The notes under the pieces were generated by a model. It was not told where the DNA came from. It saw only the letters and a program-made list of their open reading frames with translations, and ran no database searches. DNA of 41,557 nucleotides from Candidatus Aminicenantota bacterium (lineage in GTDB: Bacteria > Acidobacteriota > Aminicenantia > Aminicenantales > Saccharicenantaceae), in assembly GCA_013178315.1 (NCBI GenBank), contig JABLWX010000014.1, forward strand, positions 1 through 41,557, written 5' to 3'. Numbering within the stretch: position 1 is the stretch's first letter; each line of letters begins with the position of its first letter. The translations under genes were made by a program, and so were the position numbers. Positions 1 through 7,946 of this stretch are shown piece by piece.

Positions 1-1848
1 TTCCGAGACTATCCTGACCGGTTGTTTTTCCCGCAGGCCGAGGGCCCGGGCATCTTCTTCCGAAATTTCTACAAAGCCCCTGGGATAAAGCAACAGGAGG
101 GCATTGTATTCTCTTTTGGGAATGAATGTCCTTTTCATGAGAGAATTCTGATGCCAGAAATAATTGCTCCGGCCAACGACCAGCTTGAAGGGAAAACGCC
201 CTGCCTCTCCCGAACGTAAGCTCTGCCACCGGTCTGCGCTCCCATCAAATACAAACTTGAACCCGCGCCCGGTCTCTTCGGCCAGGGGAAATTCTGTGCC
301 ACCCGGATGCCTGTCATCTACCGGCCACCTGAGGCCAAGACTGTCCCTCAATTTTTCATGGCTGAGGCCCGAATACTGAGGCACTACCCTGCTTATTTCA
401 GCCATGATTTCCTCGGCAGATTTATAAGTCCAGGGTTGACCCAGGGCCGAAGCCAGCCGGCTCAATATTTCCCACAGGGGTCTGATTTCAGCCGGAGGCT
501 CAACTTTTTTCCGGCTGAGCTGCACCCGTCTTTCCGAATTGGTGTATGTCCCGTCTCCTTCAATGTAATTCAGGCGGGGGAAAATCACGCTGGCCAGGCT
601 GGCAAAAGCATTCTGGTAGGCTCCGAAATAGACCACGAATTCAAGCTCTTTTATCCGGTTGACATGACGGATGATTTCCTCGTCGTGGTCCACGACCAGC
701 AGGGCCTTGATTGATTGATCTTCCTGAAGGCAGGCGGCGGCGCTTTTTCCGGGCTTCCGGTCCAGCCTGACCTGCCAGAGTTCTTCCAACCTCTTCCAGC
801 TTGCCTCGTCATCTGTCGGAAAATAGCCGGGCAGGAAAGCCGGTGACACTCCCATGTCCAGGCTTCCCAGCAAATTGCTGATACCGGTGACCGGACACAG
901 CCCGCCGGCGGGGCGGTCCAGCTTGCCGGCCAGGAGGAACAGGTTCAGGAGAGCTGACATCGAGCGCCGGTCCAGGCTCTGGATGCCCACGGGATAAAAA
1001 GCGTAAGCCGATTTAGATTCGTAAAACTTTCGGGCCAGCCAGGTTATTTCCTGCTCCTCAACCCCGGTCAATTCTGAGGCCTGCCTGAGGTCCAGGGAGT
1101 CCAGGTATTCAAGATATTTCCGGGCATTTTCAACCCGTTCTTCAAGATACCCGACACCGACCAGGCCCTCGGTTCGCAGGGCCCGGGCCAGGGCTTCAAG
1201 CAACAACCAGGTGGTCCCGGGATTCGGCCTGAGGTGCTTCTGGCTGAGCCTGGCCATCTGGGTCTTTCTGGGCGAAATCGTGGCCAGGAAGGCCCCCGAG
1301 CGGCGGGCGAAATGAATTTCGCTGGCGATTATGGGGTTCTGCTTGGTCAGGTCGCCCCCCACCACCAGGATAAAATCGGCCTGCCTCAGGGCCGACAGGG
1401 AGCCGGTCATGGCCGGCAGGCCGCAGCCCTCCAGGAGTATCCTGGCGCTTTCCTCCAGCCCGGCGTCCGAGGTCAGGCTGAGATTGTTGCTTTTCATTAC
1501 CGCCCGGGCAAACTTTCCAAATAGATAATTTTCCTCGTTGGAAGCCCGGGGGGAGCCCAGGAAGGCCAGCTCGCTCCCGGAAAAAGTTTTCAGGCGGCTG
1601 GCGGTAAAATCTATGGCCTCATCGTAAGAAACCGGGCGGAAGCTGCTACCTTCTCTTATCAGCGGGCGGGTTATTCTTTCCTCGGTCTGCAATAGTTCAT
1701 GAATATGCCAGCCGCGAACGCACAACCGGCCGCGACTAAGGGGATGACCGGGCAGGGGGTAGACCCCGCGGACCCGGTTTCCCTCCACCTGGAGCAGGTG
1801 CCCGCAACCGGTGCCGCAGAAATTGCAGATACCTCGGTGATAAGACAC
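1..1848 (-). CDS. Molybdopterin oxidoreductase, formate dehydrogenase alpha-like, catalytic residue missing (3' end outside window)
   Basis: Reading the minus strand gives 616 codons from a GTG at 1848 preceded by GAGGAG; the frame is still open at base 1. The N-terminus has the [4Fe-4S] ligand pattern C8-x2-C11-x3-C15 and C43. Further on come the family landmarks SNEENYLFGKFARA (about 103-116), GTYTNSERRVQ, and the pterin-binding GRSNYFWHQNSLMKR stretch near the end. By length-matched reading against E. coli FdhF, the selenocysteine position falls on Gly130 and the following His on Leu131, so the normal metal ligand and acid/base residue are absent. It is therefore probably not an ordinary formate dehydrogenase; an electron-transfer role like NuoG, or another substrate, is possible. 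It lies 81 bp after a small helical protein and shares its direction with a receiver-domain gene, so a three-gene unit is likely. Roughly the last 60-100 residues are missing. Confidence 0.85.
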   Translation of the reverse strand, partial: MSYHRGICNFCGTGCGHLLQVEGNRVRGVYPLPGHPLSRGRLCVRGWHIHELLQTEERITRPLIREGSSFRPVSYDEAIDFTASRLKTFSGSELAFLGSPRASNEENYLFGKFARAVMKSNNLSLTSDAGLEESARILLEGCGLPAMTGSLSALRQADFILVVGGDLTKQNPIIASEIHFARRSGAFLATISPRKTQMARLSQKHLRPNPGTTWLLLEALARALRTEGLVGVGYLEERVENARKYLEYLDSLDLRQASELTGVEEQEITWLARKFYESKSAYAFYPVGIQSLDRRSMSALLNLFLLAGKLDRPAGGLCPVTGISNLLGSLDMGVSPAFLPGYFPTDDEASWKRLEELWQVRLDRKPGKSAAACLQEDQSIKALLVVDHDEEIIRHVNRIKELEFVVYFGAYQNAFASLASVIFPRLNYIEGDGTYTNSERRVQLSRKKVEPPAEIRPLWEILSRLASALGQPWTYKSAEEIMAEISRVVPQYSGLSHEKLRDSLGLRWPVDDRHPGGTEFPLAEETGRGFKFVFDGSADRWQSLRSGEAGRFPFKLVVGRSNYFWHQNSLMKRTFIPKREYNALLLLYPRGFVEISEEDARALGLREKQPVRIVSE

Positions 1849-1929
1849 GTCTCTCTCCTCAAGCAGCCGGGCCTGGAGAAATTCTGTCCGTCTTCCCCTG
1901 CCTTTTAGACGGCAAAATACCAGAAATAT

Positions 1930-2442
1930 TCAGTCTTGTAAACTCTCCTGGCCGCTCCGGCCAATCAGCACTTTCAATAGGTAACAGACATTGAGCAGGG
2001 AAGACAGTCCGCCCAGGAATCTTTCCTTGACCATGCCCTTGGGCAACTCATCGACGATGGCCTTAAGCCCGTCCAGGGCAACCTGAAGCTGACCAAAACC
2101 GGTGGCCAGTTCCGAACCCAGGCCCGATCCGGTCAGCTCGGCCATCAACCCGGCGATGTTTTCGGGCTGGGCGAAGGCCTGACGGAAAAAATCCTTCAGC
2201 TCTCTCTTAATTCCGGCCATCGACTTTTCCAGCAGGCAGAACCTGGTCAGCTGGTAGCCCAGCCTGACCTCTTCCAGGTTCCTCTGGACAAATTTTTCTG
2301 GATACCTTTCAAAATAAGCCTGGCCCAGGGCCTCCATGTCTTCCCGGTTAAAAGGGAATCGTCCTTCGAGCCTTCTGACCTCAAGAAAAAAGTCCTGAAG
2401 GTCGGGCTTGAGGCGGAAGATTTCGGCCAGGGTCTTATCCAT
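1930..2442 (-). CDS. Small helical protein of unknown function
   Basis: The 170-residue product has no signal peptide, no clear membrane segment and no motif I recognise. It reads as nearly all alpha-helical: a charged N-terminal half (an ERYPEKF stretch near 45) and a more hydrophobic, Gly/Leu-rich C-terminal half (LGGLSSLLNVCYLLKVL near 145-160). It starts 30 bp after the receiver gene and ends 81 bp before the molybdopterin gene, all on one strand, which argues for a shared job. Small helical accessory proteins (for example DUF1641 types) do occur beside formate dehydrogenase subunits, but I cannot assign this one to that family from the sequence alone. Confidence 0.75.
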   Translation of the reverse strand: MDKTLAEIFRLKPDLQDFFLEVRRLEGRFPFNREDMEALGQAYFERYPEKFVQRNLEEVRLGYQLTRFCLLEKSMAGIKRELKDFFRQAFAQPENIAGLMAELTGSGLGSELATGFGQLQVALDGLKAIVDELPKGMVKERFLGGLSSLLNVCYLLKVLIGRSGQESLQD

Positions 2443-2472
2443 ACTTGGGGCTTCCAGAGAAAATTTCCGGGC

Positions 2473-2850
2473 TCAGGCTTTTTTTCTGTGTTTTTCCAGC
2501 ACGCTGAGCAGCAGGTCAAAATTCACGGGCTTCTGAAAAACTCCGCTAAAGCCCAGGTCGTCCAGGCCGATGGTTCTGGCCGTGGCCTCGCCTATGGTGC
2601 TTAGAAGAAATACGGGCAGCTCGGGACGTTCCTCTTTGATGACTTTAGCCACCTTGGCTCCGGCATCTATATCTTCCATCATCATGTCGCACAGGACGAT
2701 ATCAGGATTAAGCCGGCGGAAAAGCTCCAGGCCTTCCTTGCCGCTCAGGGCCGTGGCCGTTTCGTAACCGCTGGCTTCCAGAATGGCCTTGACCGAAACA
2801 CAGATGGCCGGGTCATCATCTATTACCAGGACCTTGGTTTTATCGGGCAT
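2473..2850 (-). CDS. Stand-alone response-regulator receiver (REC) protein
   Basis: The 125 residues form a single CheY-like receiver domain with no output domain. The acidic pocket is D11-D12-D13, the phospho-acceptor is D55 (IVLCDMMMED), the switch Ser is S84 and the conserved Lys is K107 in FQKPV. AGGAGG lies close before the ATG at 2850. It heads a likely operon with the helical protein and the molybdopterin oxidoreductase, so it may relay a signal to that complex by protein contact rather than by binding DNA. No partner histidine kinase is visible next to it. Confidence 0.9.
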   Translation of the reverse strand: MPDKTKVLVIDDDPAICVSVKAILEASGYETATALSGKEGLELFRRLNPDIVLCDMMMEDIDAGAKVAKVIKEERPELPVFLLSTIGEATARTIGLDDLGFSGVFQKPVNFDLLLSVLEKHRKKA

Positions 2851-2862
2851 CGGTTCCTCCTG

Positions 2863-2891
2863 ATTATATTAGGTTAATTTATACCACACAA
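2863..2891 (-). promoter_or_regulatory. Possible promoter of the receiver / molybdopterin cassette
   Basis: On the minus strand a perfect -10 TATAAT (2863-2868) follows a weak -35 TTGTGT (2886-2891) at 17 bp. The predicted start would fall in or just before the ribosome site, giving a very short leader, so this is tentative. Confidence 0.35.
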
Positions 2892-3041
2892 CGGGCCGCG
2901 AGGAAAGGGTTTTCTGCCGACTGGGTTGCGGCTGGCGCGGTTTCGCCAATGAAATGACAGCCCGGGGGCTATCAAAGGTAAACAATTGCCGCTATCTGAG
3001 AAAAAGTTCCTGGCAGTTAACAGTTGGGTGTGGGTGAAAAA

Positions 3042-3118
3042 TGGCGGGGCCGACGAGACTCGAACTCGCGACCTCCGGCGTGACAGGCCGGCGTTCTAAC
3101 CAGCTGAACTACGACCCC
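3042..3118 (-). tRNA. tRNA-Asp (GTC)
   Basis: The minus strand folds as a complete cloverleaf: acceptor GGGGTCG/CGGCCCC with one G-U pair, anticodon loop CTGTCAC (anticodon GTC), T arm with TTCGAGT. The discriminator is G and the 3' CCA is encoded (3042-3044). Confidence 0.95.
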
Positions 3119-3133
3119 GCCCGGGGTTTCTAA

Positions 3134-3162
3134 ATTATAGACAAAGACCACCGAACTTGCAA
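3134..3162 (-). promoter_or_regulatory. Promoter of tRNA-Asp
   Basis: Minus-strand -35 TTGCAA (3157-3162), 17 bp spacer and a perfect -10 TATAAT (3134-3139) end about 15 bp before the tRNA 5' end, the usual place for a tRNA promoter. Confidence 0.75.
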
Positions 3163-3215
3163 GAGAGCCACGGGCTCAGGAAAAGGATACCACCCCACAG
3201 ACCTATTCCCGGGCT

Positions 3216-4121
3216 TCAGGTCCTTTCGAACGACATTTTTTCCAGGGCGGCAATCCGCGCCTCGATGGGCGGATGGGTGCTGAACAGCCTGTTGACCTTG
3301 CCCCCGACATTCTTCAGCGGGTTGACGATATAAAGATGAGCGGTGGCCTTGTTGGCCGCTTCCAGGGGTTCCGGGTCGGCGGCAATCTTGCGCAGGGCCG
3401 AGGCCAGCCCGGCCGGATACCTGGTCAGCATGGCAGCGCTGGCATCAGCCAGGTACTCCCTTCGCCGCGAAATGGCCAGCTGCATCAGCTGGGCTACCAG
3501 GGGAGACAGGATGGCCAGGACTATGCCCACCAGGAGCAAGATAGCCCCGGCGTTTCCACTCCGGTCCCGGCTTTTCCTGCGACCGCCTCCCCACCACAGG
3601 CTGCGCAGCATCCAGTCGCTGAGCAGGGCCACCACCCCGACCATGACCACGGCTACCGTCTGCAGAAGAACATCGTAATTCTTGATATGGCTCATCTCGT
3701 GGGCCAGGACCCCTTCCAGTTCCAGGCGGTTCATCTTCTGGAGAAGGCCGGTGGTCACACAGATGACCGAATTTTTCGGGTTCCGGCCGGTGGCAAAGGC
3801 GTTGGGAGCGGTGTCCTCAATCACATAACAACGGGGAGCAGGTAGGCCGGCAGCAATGGCCAGGCCTTCAACCGTATGGTAAAGATACGGGAATTCTTCC
3901 CTGGTCACCGGTCGGGCCCGGCTGATGGCCAGAACGATACGGTCGCTGTAATAATAACCGCCAACTGCCATCACGACCGAAATGGCCAGGGCCAGGATAA
4001 AGCCGCCCCGGCCCCAGCCGGTGAGCTCCTCAAAGACCCAGACCAGGAGAAAGATGAAGGCAACAAAGAACAGGACCAGCAGAAAGGACTTGACCTTGTT
4101 GCTGGTTATCTGTTCATACAT
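3216..4121 (-). CDS. htpX: HtpX-like M48 membrane zinc metalloprotease
   Basis: The 301-residue protein has two N-terminal membrane segments (about 12-30 and 39-57), then the M48 protease domain. The zinc site is HEMSH (H141, E142, H145), and the third ligand is E222 in REYLAD. Two further hydrophobic stretches (about 152-170 and 192-212) flank a Gly/Arg-rich loop. HtpX proteases degrade damaged membrane proteins at the inner membrane. It lies about 50 bp downstream of lemA on the same strand; lemA-htpX pairs are common in bacteria. Length and motif order are normal for HtpX. Confidence 0.92.
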   Translation of the reverse strand: MYEQITSNKVKSFLLVLFFVAFIFLLVWVFEELTGWGRGGFILALAISVVMAVGGYYYSDRIVLAISRARPVTREEFPYLYHTVEGLAIAAGLPAPRCYVIEDTAPNAFATGRNPKNSVICVTTGLLQKMNRLELEGVLAHEMSHIKNYDVLLQTVAVVMVGVVALLSDWMLRSLWWGGGRRKSRDRSGNAGAILLLVGIVLAILSPLVAQLMQLAISRRREYLADASAAMLTRYPAGLASALRKIAADPEPLEAANKATAHLYIVNPLKNVGGKVNRLFSTHPPIEARIAALEKMSFERT

Positions 4122-4170
4122 GAGGATTCTATCTCAGTTTAGGCTTCAGTAAGTTCAGCCAGAAGAATTA

Positions 4171-4725
4171 TCAGAAGGAAACTTTGACCGGTCCCCGGGC
4201 CTCCGGTTCTTCTATTTCAAAGTAGTCCCTTTCCTTGAAGCCGAAGAGATTGGCAATTATGTTAGAGGGAAAGACCTGCTGCTTCATGTTGAACTTCATG
4301 ACCGTGTCGTTGTAGAACTGCCTGGCAAAGGCGATCTTGCTCTCGGTCCCGGCCAGCTCCTCCTGCAGCATCAGGAAGTTCTGGTTAGCTTTCAGTTCCG
4401 GGTAATTTTCCACCACGGCAAACAGCGATTTCAGGGCTCCGGTCAGCATGTTTTCCGCCTGTCCCTGCTCCTTGACGGTCTGGGCGTTGATGGCCCTGGT
4501 CCGGGCCTCGGTCACTTTCTCGAAGACCTCCCGCTCGTGCTTGGCATAGCCCTTGACCGTTTCCACCAGGTTGGGAATCAGGTCATAGCGGCGGCGCAGC
4601 TGGACATCCACCTGGGCCCAGGCATTGTCGCAGCGGTTTCTGAGGACGACCAGGCTGTTGTAGATGCCAATGGCAATCAGCACCAGCAAGCCTATGATTA
4701 TCAGCAATACAATAAGCGCTCCCAT
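4171..4725 (-). CDS. lemA: LemA family membrane-anchored protein
   Basis: The 184 residues begin with one N-terminal membrane helix (about 3-25) followed by the typical LemA signature: N-x-C-D-N-A-W-x-Q-V-D-V-Q-L-x-R-R-x-D-L-I-P-N-L (about 30-55). The rest is helical. The exact role of LemA is not settled. GGAGAAAAA precedes the ATG. It is first in a two-gene unit with htpX and is divergent from citrate synthase; a perfect dyad lies 19-36 bp upstream of the start. Confidence 0.92.
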   Translation of the reverse strand: MGALIVLLIIIGLLVLIAIGIYNSLVVLRNRCDNAWAQVDVQLRRRYDLIPNLVETVKGYAKHEREVFEKVTEARTRAINAQTVKEQGQAENMLTGALKSLFAVVENYPELKANQNFLMLQEELAGTESKIAFARQFYNDTVMKFNMKQQVFPSNIIANLFGFKERDYFEIEEPEARGPVKVSF

Positions 4726-4743
4726 TTTTTCTCCTTTCCGTGA

Positions 4744-4761
4744 TATCCCGTTCTCGGGATA
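4744..4761. promoter_or_regulatory. Perfect inverted repeat in the lemA leader
   Basis: TATCCCG-TTCT-CGGGATA is a 7-bp perfect dyad with a 4-base centre, just upstream of the lemA start. It could be an operator or an mRNA hairpin limiting expression. No T-run follows on the minus strand, so it is not a simple terminator. Confidence 0.5.
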
Positions 4762-4829
4762 CCGCTTTGCTTAAAGGATATAAGCCCCGTCCCCAAAAAT
4801 CAAGCCTTTTTATTCCCCGAAAATATAAA

Positions 4830-4859
4830 TTGACTTGCCGGAGAAGGAAATGTTATATT
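4830..4859 (+). promoter_or_regulatory. Promoter of citrate synthase
   Basis: A -35 TTGACT (4830-4835) and a -10 TATATT (4854-4859) stand 18 bp apart, with an extended -10 TG at 4851-4852. The leader is about 60 bases and ends in the strong ribosome site AAAGGAGG (4911-4918). Confidence 0.7.
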
Positions 4860-4925
4860 TCAGTCTCGATTTGTTCTTTTTTTAAAATCTAAAAAAGCAA
4901 TTAAAAGCCTAAAGGAGGTTTCTGA

Positions 4926-6248
4926 ATGGCTACATTAAAGGAAAAGTTTGTCTCCAAGATGATGCCCATGCGGGAGAGAATCCAGAAGATTCTCAAAGAA
5001 CATGGGGAACTGAAAATCTCTGACGTGACCATAGCCCAGTGTTATGGTGGCATGCGCAGCGTCAAGTGCATGATGTGGGAATGTTCGGCCCTGGACCCGA
5101 ACGAAGGTATCCGCTTCCGCGGCTATACCATTCCCGAAGTCCGGGAAAAGCTGCCCAAGGCTCCCGGCACCGAGGAACCGCTGCCCGAGGGCATGTTCTA
5201 CCTGTTGCTGACCGGTGATATTCCCACCTACGAGGATTGCGTGGCCATCACCGAGGAGTGGCGCAAGAGAAGTGCCCTGCCCAAGTACCTGATCGATGTT
5301 CTGAACACCGTTCCGGCCGACACCCATCCCATGACCCAGTTCGCCCTGGCCATTCTGCAGTTGCAGAAGGACTCCGTCTTTGCCGAGAGGTACCGTCAGG
5401 GCATGCACAAGCTGGATTACTGGGACCCGATGTACGAGGACGTGATGAACATCCTGGCCAAGCTGCCGGCCATCGCCGCCTACATCTACCGCCGCAGCTA
5501 CAAGGGCGGGAAGCACATCCCGGCCGACCCCAAGCTGGACTGGGGCGGCAATTTCGCCCACATGCTCGGCATCACCGACGACCCGGCCTTCAAGGACCTG
5601 ATGAGGCTCTACCTGGTGCTGCACTGCGACCACGAAGGCGGCAACGTCTCTGCCCACACCTGCCACCTGGTGGGTTCGGCCCTGTCTGACGCCTATTATT
5701 CCCTGTCAGCTTCCATGGACGGGCTGGCCGGCCCCCTGCACGGACTGGCCAACCAGGAAGTCCTGCGCTGGATCATGGAAATGATGGAAAAAATCGGACA
5801 GGAACCCACCAAGGAACAGATCAGCCAGTACATCTGGGATACCCTGAACGCTGGAAAGGTCGTGCCCGGATACGGCCATGCCGTGCTGCGCAAGACCGAC
5901 CCTCGGTTCATCGCCCAGAGAGAATTCGCCCTCAAGCACCTGCCCGATGACCCCATCTTCAAGGTGGTCAGCAAGGTGTTCGAGGTGGCCCCGGACATCC
6001 TGACCCAGCACGGCAAGGCTAAGAATCCCTGGCCGAACGTTGACGCTCATTCCGGCTGCCTGCTCTGGCACTACGGCGTAACCGAATACGATTTCTATAC
6101 CGTGTTCTTCGGCGTTTCCAGGGCCATGGGCGTTCTGGCCCAGCTCATCTGGGATAGGGCTCTCGGACTGCCGATCGAAAGACCCAAGAGCGTAACCACC
6201 GAGTGGATCGAGCAGTTCATCGCTTCCCAGCAGGCTCCCAAGGCCTGA
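4926..6248 (+). CDS. Citrate synthase, mitochondrial-type
   Basis: The 440-residue enzyme condenses acetyl-CoA and oxaloacetate to citrate. The catalytic set is visible: H272 in GPLHGLANQE, H318 in PGYGHAVLRKTDPR and D373 in WPNVDAHSG. These lie two residues from the numbering of pig heart citrate synthase (H274, H320, D375), and the N-terminal helical extension is also of the eukaryotic type rather than the shorter bacterial GltA form. It has its own promoter, a strong ribosome site and a terminator, so it is probably a single-gene transcript. It may feed glutamate synthesis through an incomplete TCA cycle; other TCA genes are not in the window. Confidence 0.95.
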   Translation: MATLKEKFVSKMMPMRERIQKILKEHGELKISDVTIAQCYGGMRSVKCMMWECSALDPNEGIRFRGYTIPEVREKLPKAPGTEEPLPEGMFYLLLTGDIPTYEDCVAITEEWRKRSALPKYLIDVLNTVPADTHPMTQFALAILQLQKDSVFAERYRQGMHKLDYWDPMYEDVMNILAKLPAIAAYIYRRSYKGGKHIPADPKLDWGGNFAHMLGITDDPAFKDLMRLYLVLHCDHEGGNVSAHTCHLVGSALSDAYYSLSASMDGLAGPLHGLANQEVLRWIMEMMEKIGQEPTKEQISQYIWDTLNAGKVVPGYGHAVLRKTDPRFIAQREFALKHLPDDPIFKVVSKVFEVAPDILTQHGKAKNPWPNVDAHSGCLLWHYGVTEYDFYTVFFGVSRAMGVLAQLIWDRALGLPIERPKSVTTEWIEQFIASQQAPKA

Positions 6249-6270
6249 CAGATTACCAGTTGAACAGGAC

Positions 6271-6302
6271 AGGGCTGTCCTCCGGGACAGCCCTTTTTAT
6301 TT
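6271..6302 (+). terminator. Rho-independent terminator after citrate synthase
   Basis: A perfect 10-bp stem AGGGCTGTCC / GGACAGCCCT closes a TCCG tetraloop and runs into TTTTTATTTT, 22 bp after the stop codon. Confidence 0.92.
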
Positions 6303-6426
6303 TAAAGGAAGAACCAGACGGCCCGGGGCCCTCGGCGCCTCTTCCGCTGACCGTGGCCGGGCTCCATTTCCCGCTTTTAAGAAAAACCTTTTTGTGATAA
6401 CATTTCCAGCACGATGGGAGGTCATC

Positions 6427-7476
6427 ATGGAATATAGGATCATGTTGATAGGCTGCGGAACAGTAGGACAGGGATTACTGGAAATCCTGCTGAAAAAGGC
6501 TGAATTTCTCCGCGACTGTCACCACTTCGAACCCAGGGTGGTGGCCATCACCGATATGATGAAGGGGAGCGTTGTCGCCCCGGAAGGCCTGGAGATTGAC
6601 CGGGTGCTGGAGACGTTAAAGGCTGGCAAAAAACTGAACGACTATCCCGGGAAAAAACAAAAGACCGAAGACTACGTGGACCCGCTGGACCTGATAGAGA
6701 GGGTGGAAGCGGATATCATGGCCGAAATGACCTACACCGATATCAAGACAGGCGAACCGGCCACTTCTTACATCAAGAAAGCCCTGCGGACGGGCAAGCA
6801 CGTGGTTACTTCTAACAAGGGTCCGGCCGCCCTGCACTATGCCGAACTTCAGGAGCTGGCCCGGCTTAACCGACGGCACTTCCGGATCGAGGGCACGGTC
6901 ATGAGCGGAACCCCGGTTTTCCATCTCTTCGAAAACGGCCTGGCCGGTAACGAACTCCGGGAGGTCAAGGGAATCCTGAACGGCACCACCAATTTCATCC
7001 TGAGCAAGATGGAACTGGATGGAATGGAATACGATGAAGCCCTGAAGCTGGCCCAGCAGCTGGGTTATGCCGAGGCCGACCCCACGGCTGATGTTGAAGG
7101 CTTTGATGCCGTGGCCAAGGTGGTCATCCTGGCCAACGCCCTGATGGGTGGAAAAATCAAGCCGGCTGAGGTCAGGCGCCAGGGCATTTCACACCTTAGA
7201 AAGAAAGATATCTCGTTAGCCAGGGAAGCCGGGCTCAGATATAAGCTGATTGCCAGTGTCAAGAAGGAAGGTGAGAAAATAGAAGCCAGCGTGGCCCCCG
7301 AGAAACTGCCCCTGACCGACCCCCTGGCCGGAGTCATGGGAGCCCAGAATGCCTTGACCTTCGAGACCGACCTGATGGGCAAGGTGACCATCCAGGGCGC
7401 CGGCGCCGGGCGGATTGAAACCGGCTTTTCCATTCTATCTGATATGCTGGCCATCAGTCGCTGCCAGAAGAAATAA
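6427..7476 (+). CDS. hom: Homoserine dehydrogenase (short form, no ACT domain)
   Basis: The enzyme reduces aspartate semialdehyde to homoserine with NAD(P)H, the branch to methionine and threonine. Seen: the N-terminal Rossmann loop GCGTVGQG (9-16), the SNKGP substrate loop with K131, ILNGTTNF (183-190), and the catalytic stretch DVEGFDAVAK with K231. I chose the ATG at 6427 (349 aa) because GGAGG lies 6 bp before it and the Rossmann fold starts at once; an in-frame ATG at 6394 lacks a ribosome site. The C-terminal ACT regulatory domain of many homologues is absent, so feedback control by threonine is less likely. The sulfhydrylase at 11258 could use its product after acylation. Confidence 0.93.
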   Translation: MEYRIMLIGCGTVGQGLLEILLKKAEFLRDCHHFEPRVVAITDMMKGSVVAPEGLEIDRVLETLKAGKKLNDYPGKKQKTEDYVDPLDLIERVEADIMAEMTYTDIKTGEPATSYIKKALRTGKHVVTSNKGPAALHYAELQELARLNRRHFRIEGTVMSGTPVFHLFENGLAGNELREVKGILNGTTNFILSKMELDGMEYDEALKLAQQLGYAEADPTADVEGFDAVAKVVILANALMGGKIKPAEVRRQGISHLRKKDISLAREAGLRYKLIASVKKEGEKIEASVAPEKLPLTDPLAGVMGAQNALTFETDLMGKVTIQGAGAGRIETGFSILSDMLAISRCQKK

Positions 7477-7892
7477 AAAGGGTCTTATAATACTTCAGGT
7501 CAAGCTGTCGGCTTCACCTGCCCCGGCTTATAGAATTAATAAAAGTTATTCCCATATTTGTCCTTGCCGATTATACCCTGCTGATATTCCTACCAGAGTG
7601 GCCTAAGCATTCACAGGCCCGGCCCAATTTTCGCTTTTTAATCCAAAGCCTGGGCGCAGTTAATCTGAAAATTTTCGCCCGGTACCCATGGCCACCAAGC
7701 TCTCTCTGGTTTCGTTTTGGCAAGACTTAAAAGCAAATTTCAAAAGAGGCAATAGCCATAATGGCCTGCCGGCCAGCCCGGCCAGGCCTGTTCCCCCTTC
7801 CGGTCCTACAAAATTGTAGGAACGATGCCAAAATTGTAGCGAAAACCACATGGCCAAAAACCATAAATATTTTATAATGAATAACTTATGTC
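7477..7892. other. Long intergenic region with no gene, upstream of a sigma-54 promoter
   Basis: I see no credible coding frame here. A GC-rich imperfect hairpin lies at about 7763-7788 (GGCCTG arm and CAGGCC arm). The segment 7804-7839 holds a dyad and a repeated half-site, and 7851-7890 is AT-rich, as expected for a bendable stretch between an enhancer and a sigma-54 promoter. No T-run terminator follows hom. Confidence 0.6.
7804..7839. promoter_or_regulatory. Probable activator (enhancer-binding protein) sites
   Basis: TCCTACAAAATTGTAGGA (7804-7821) is an inverted repeat with perfect 7-bp arms. Its core CAAAATTGTAG (7809-7819) recurs exactly at 7829-7839, 20 bp or about two helical turns on. 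Both lie 56-90 bp upstream of the -24 element, the normal place for a sigma-54 activator. The identity of the activator is unknown. Confidence 0.65.
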
Positions 7893-7909
7893 CTGGCACG
7901 GAGCTTGCA
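7893..7909 (+). promoter_or_regulatory. Sigma-54 (RpoN) promoter
   Basis: CTGGCACGGAGCTTGCA fits the published -24/-12 consensus YTGGCACGrNNNTTGCW at every defined base. The GG (7895-7896) and GC (7907-7908) doublets are 10 bp apart. Transcription should start near 7919, 28 bases before the start codon at 7947. Confidence 0.88.
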
Positions 7910-7946
7910 TTTTAGAATGGCGAAACTCATGAAAAGGAGGTTAAAC

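Noticed and set aside
1846..1932. The TGA ending the helical protein is in the same frame as the molybdopterin gene, suggesting Sec read-through and a fusion
   Set aside because: A GTG with GAGGAG starts the second gene, there are 27 intervening codons without motif, and I see no convincing SECIS-type hairpin just after the TGA.
7763..7788. GC-rich hairpin as a terminator for hom
   Set aside because: It lies almost 300 bp after hom, has a bulge and is followed by a C-run rather than a T-run.
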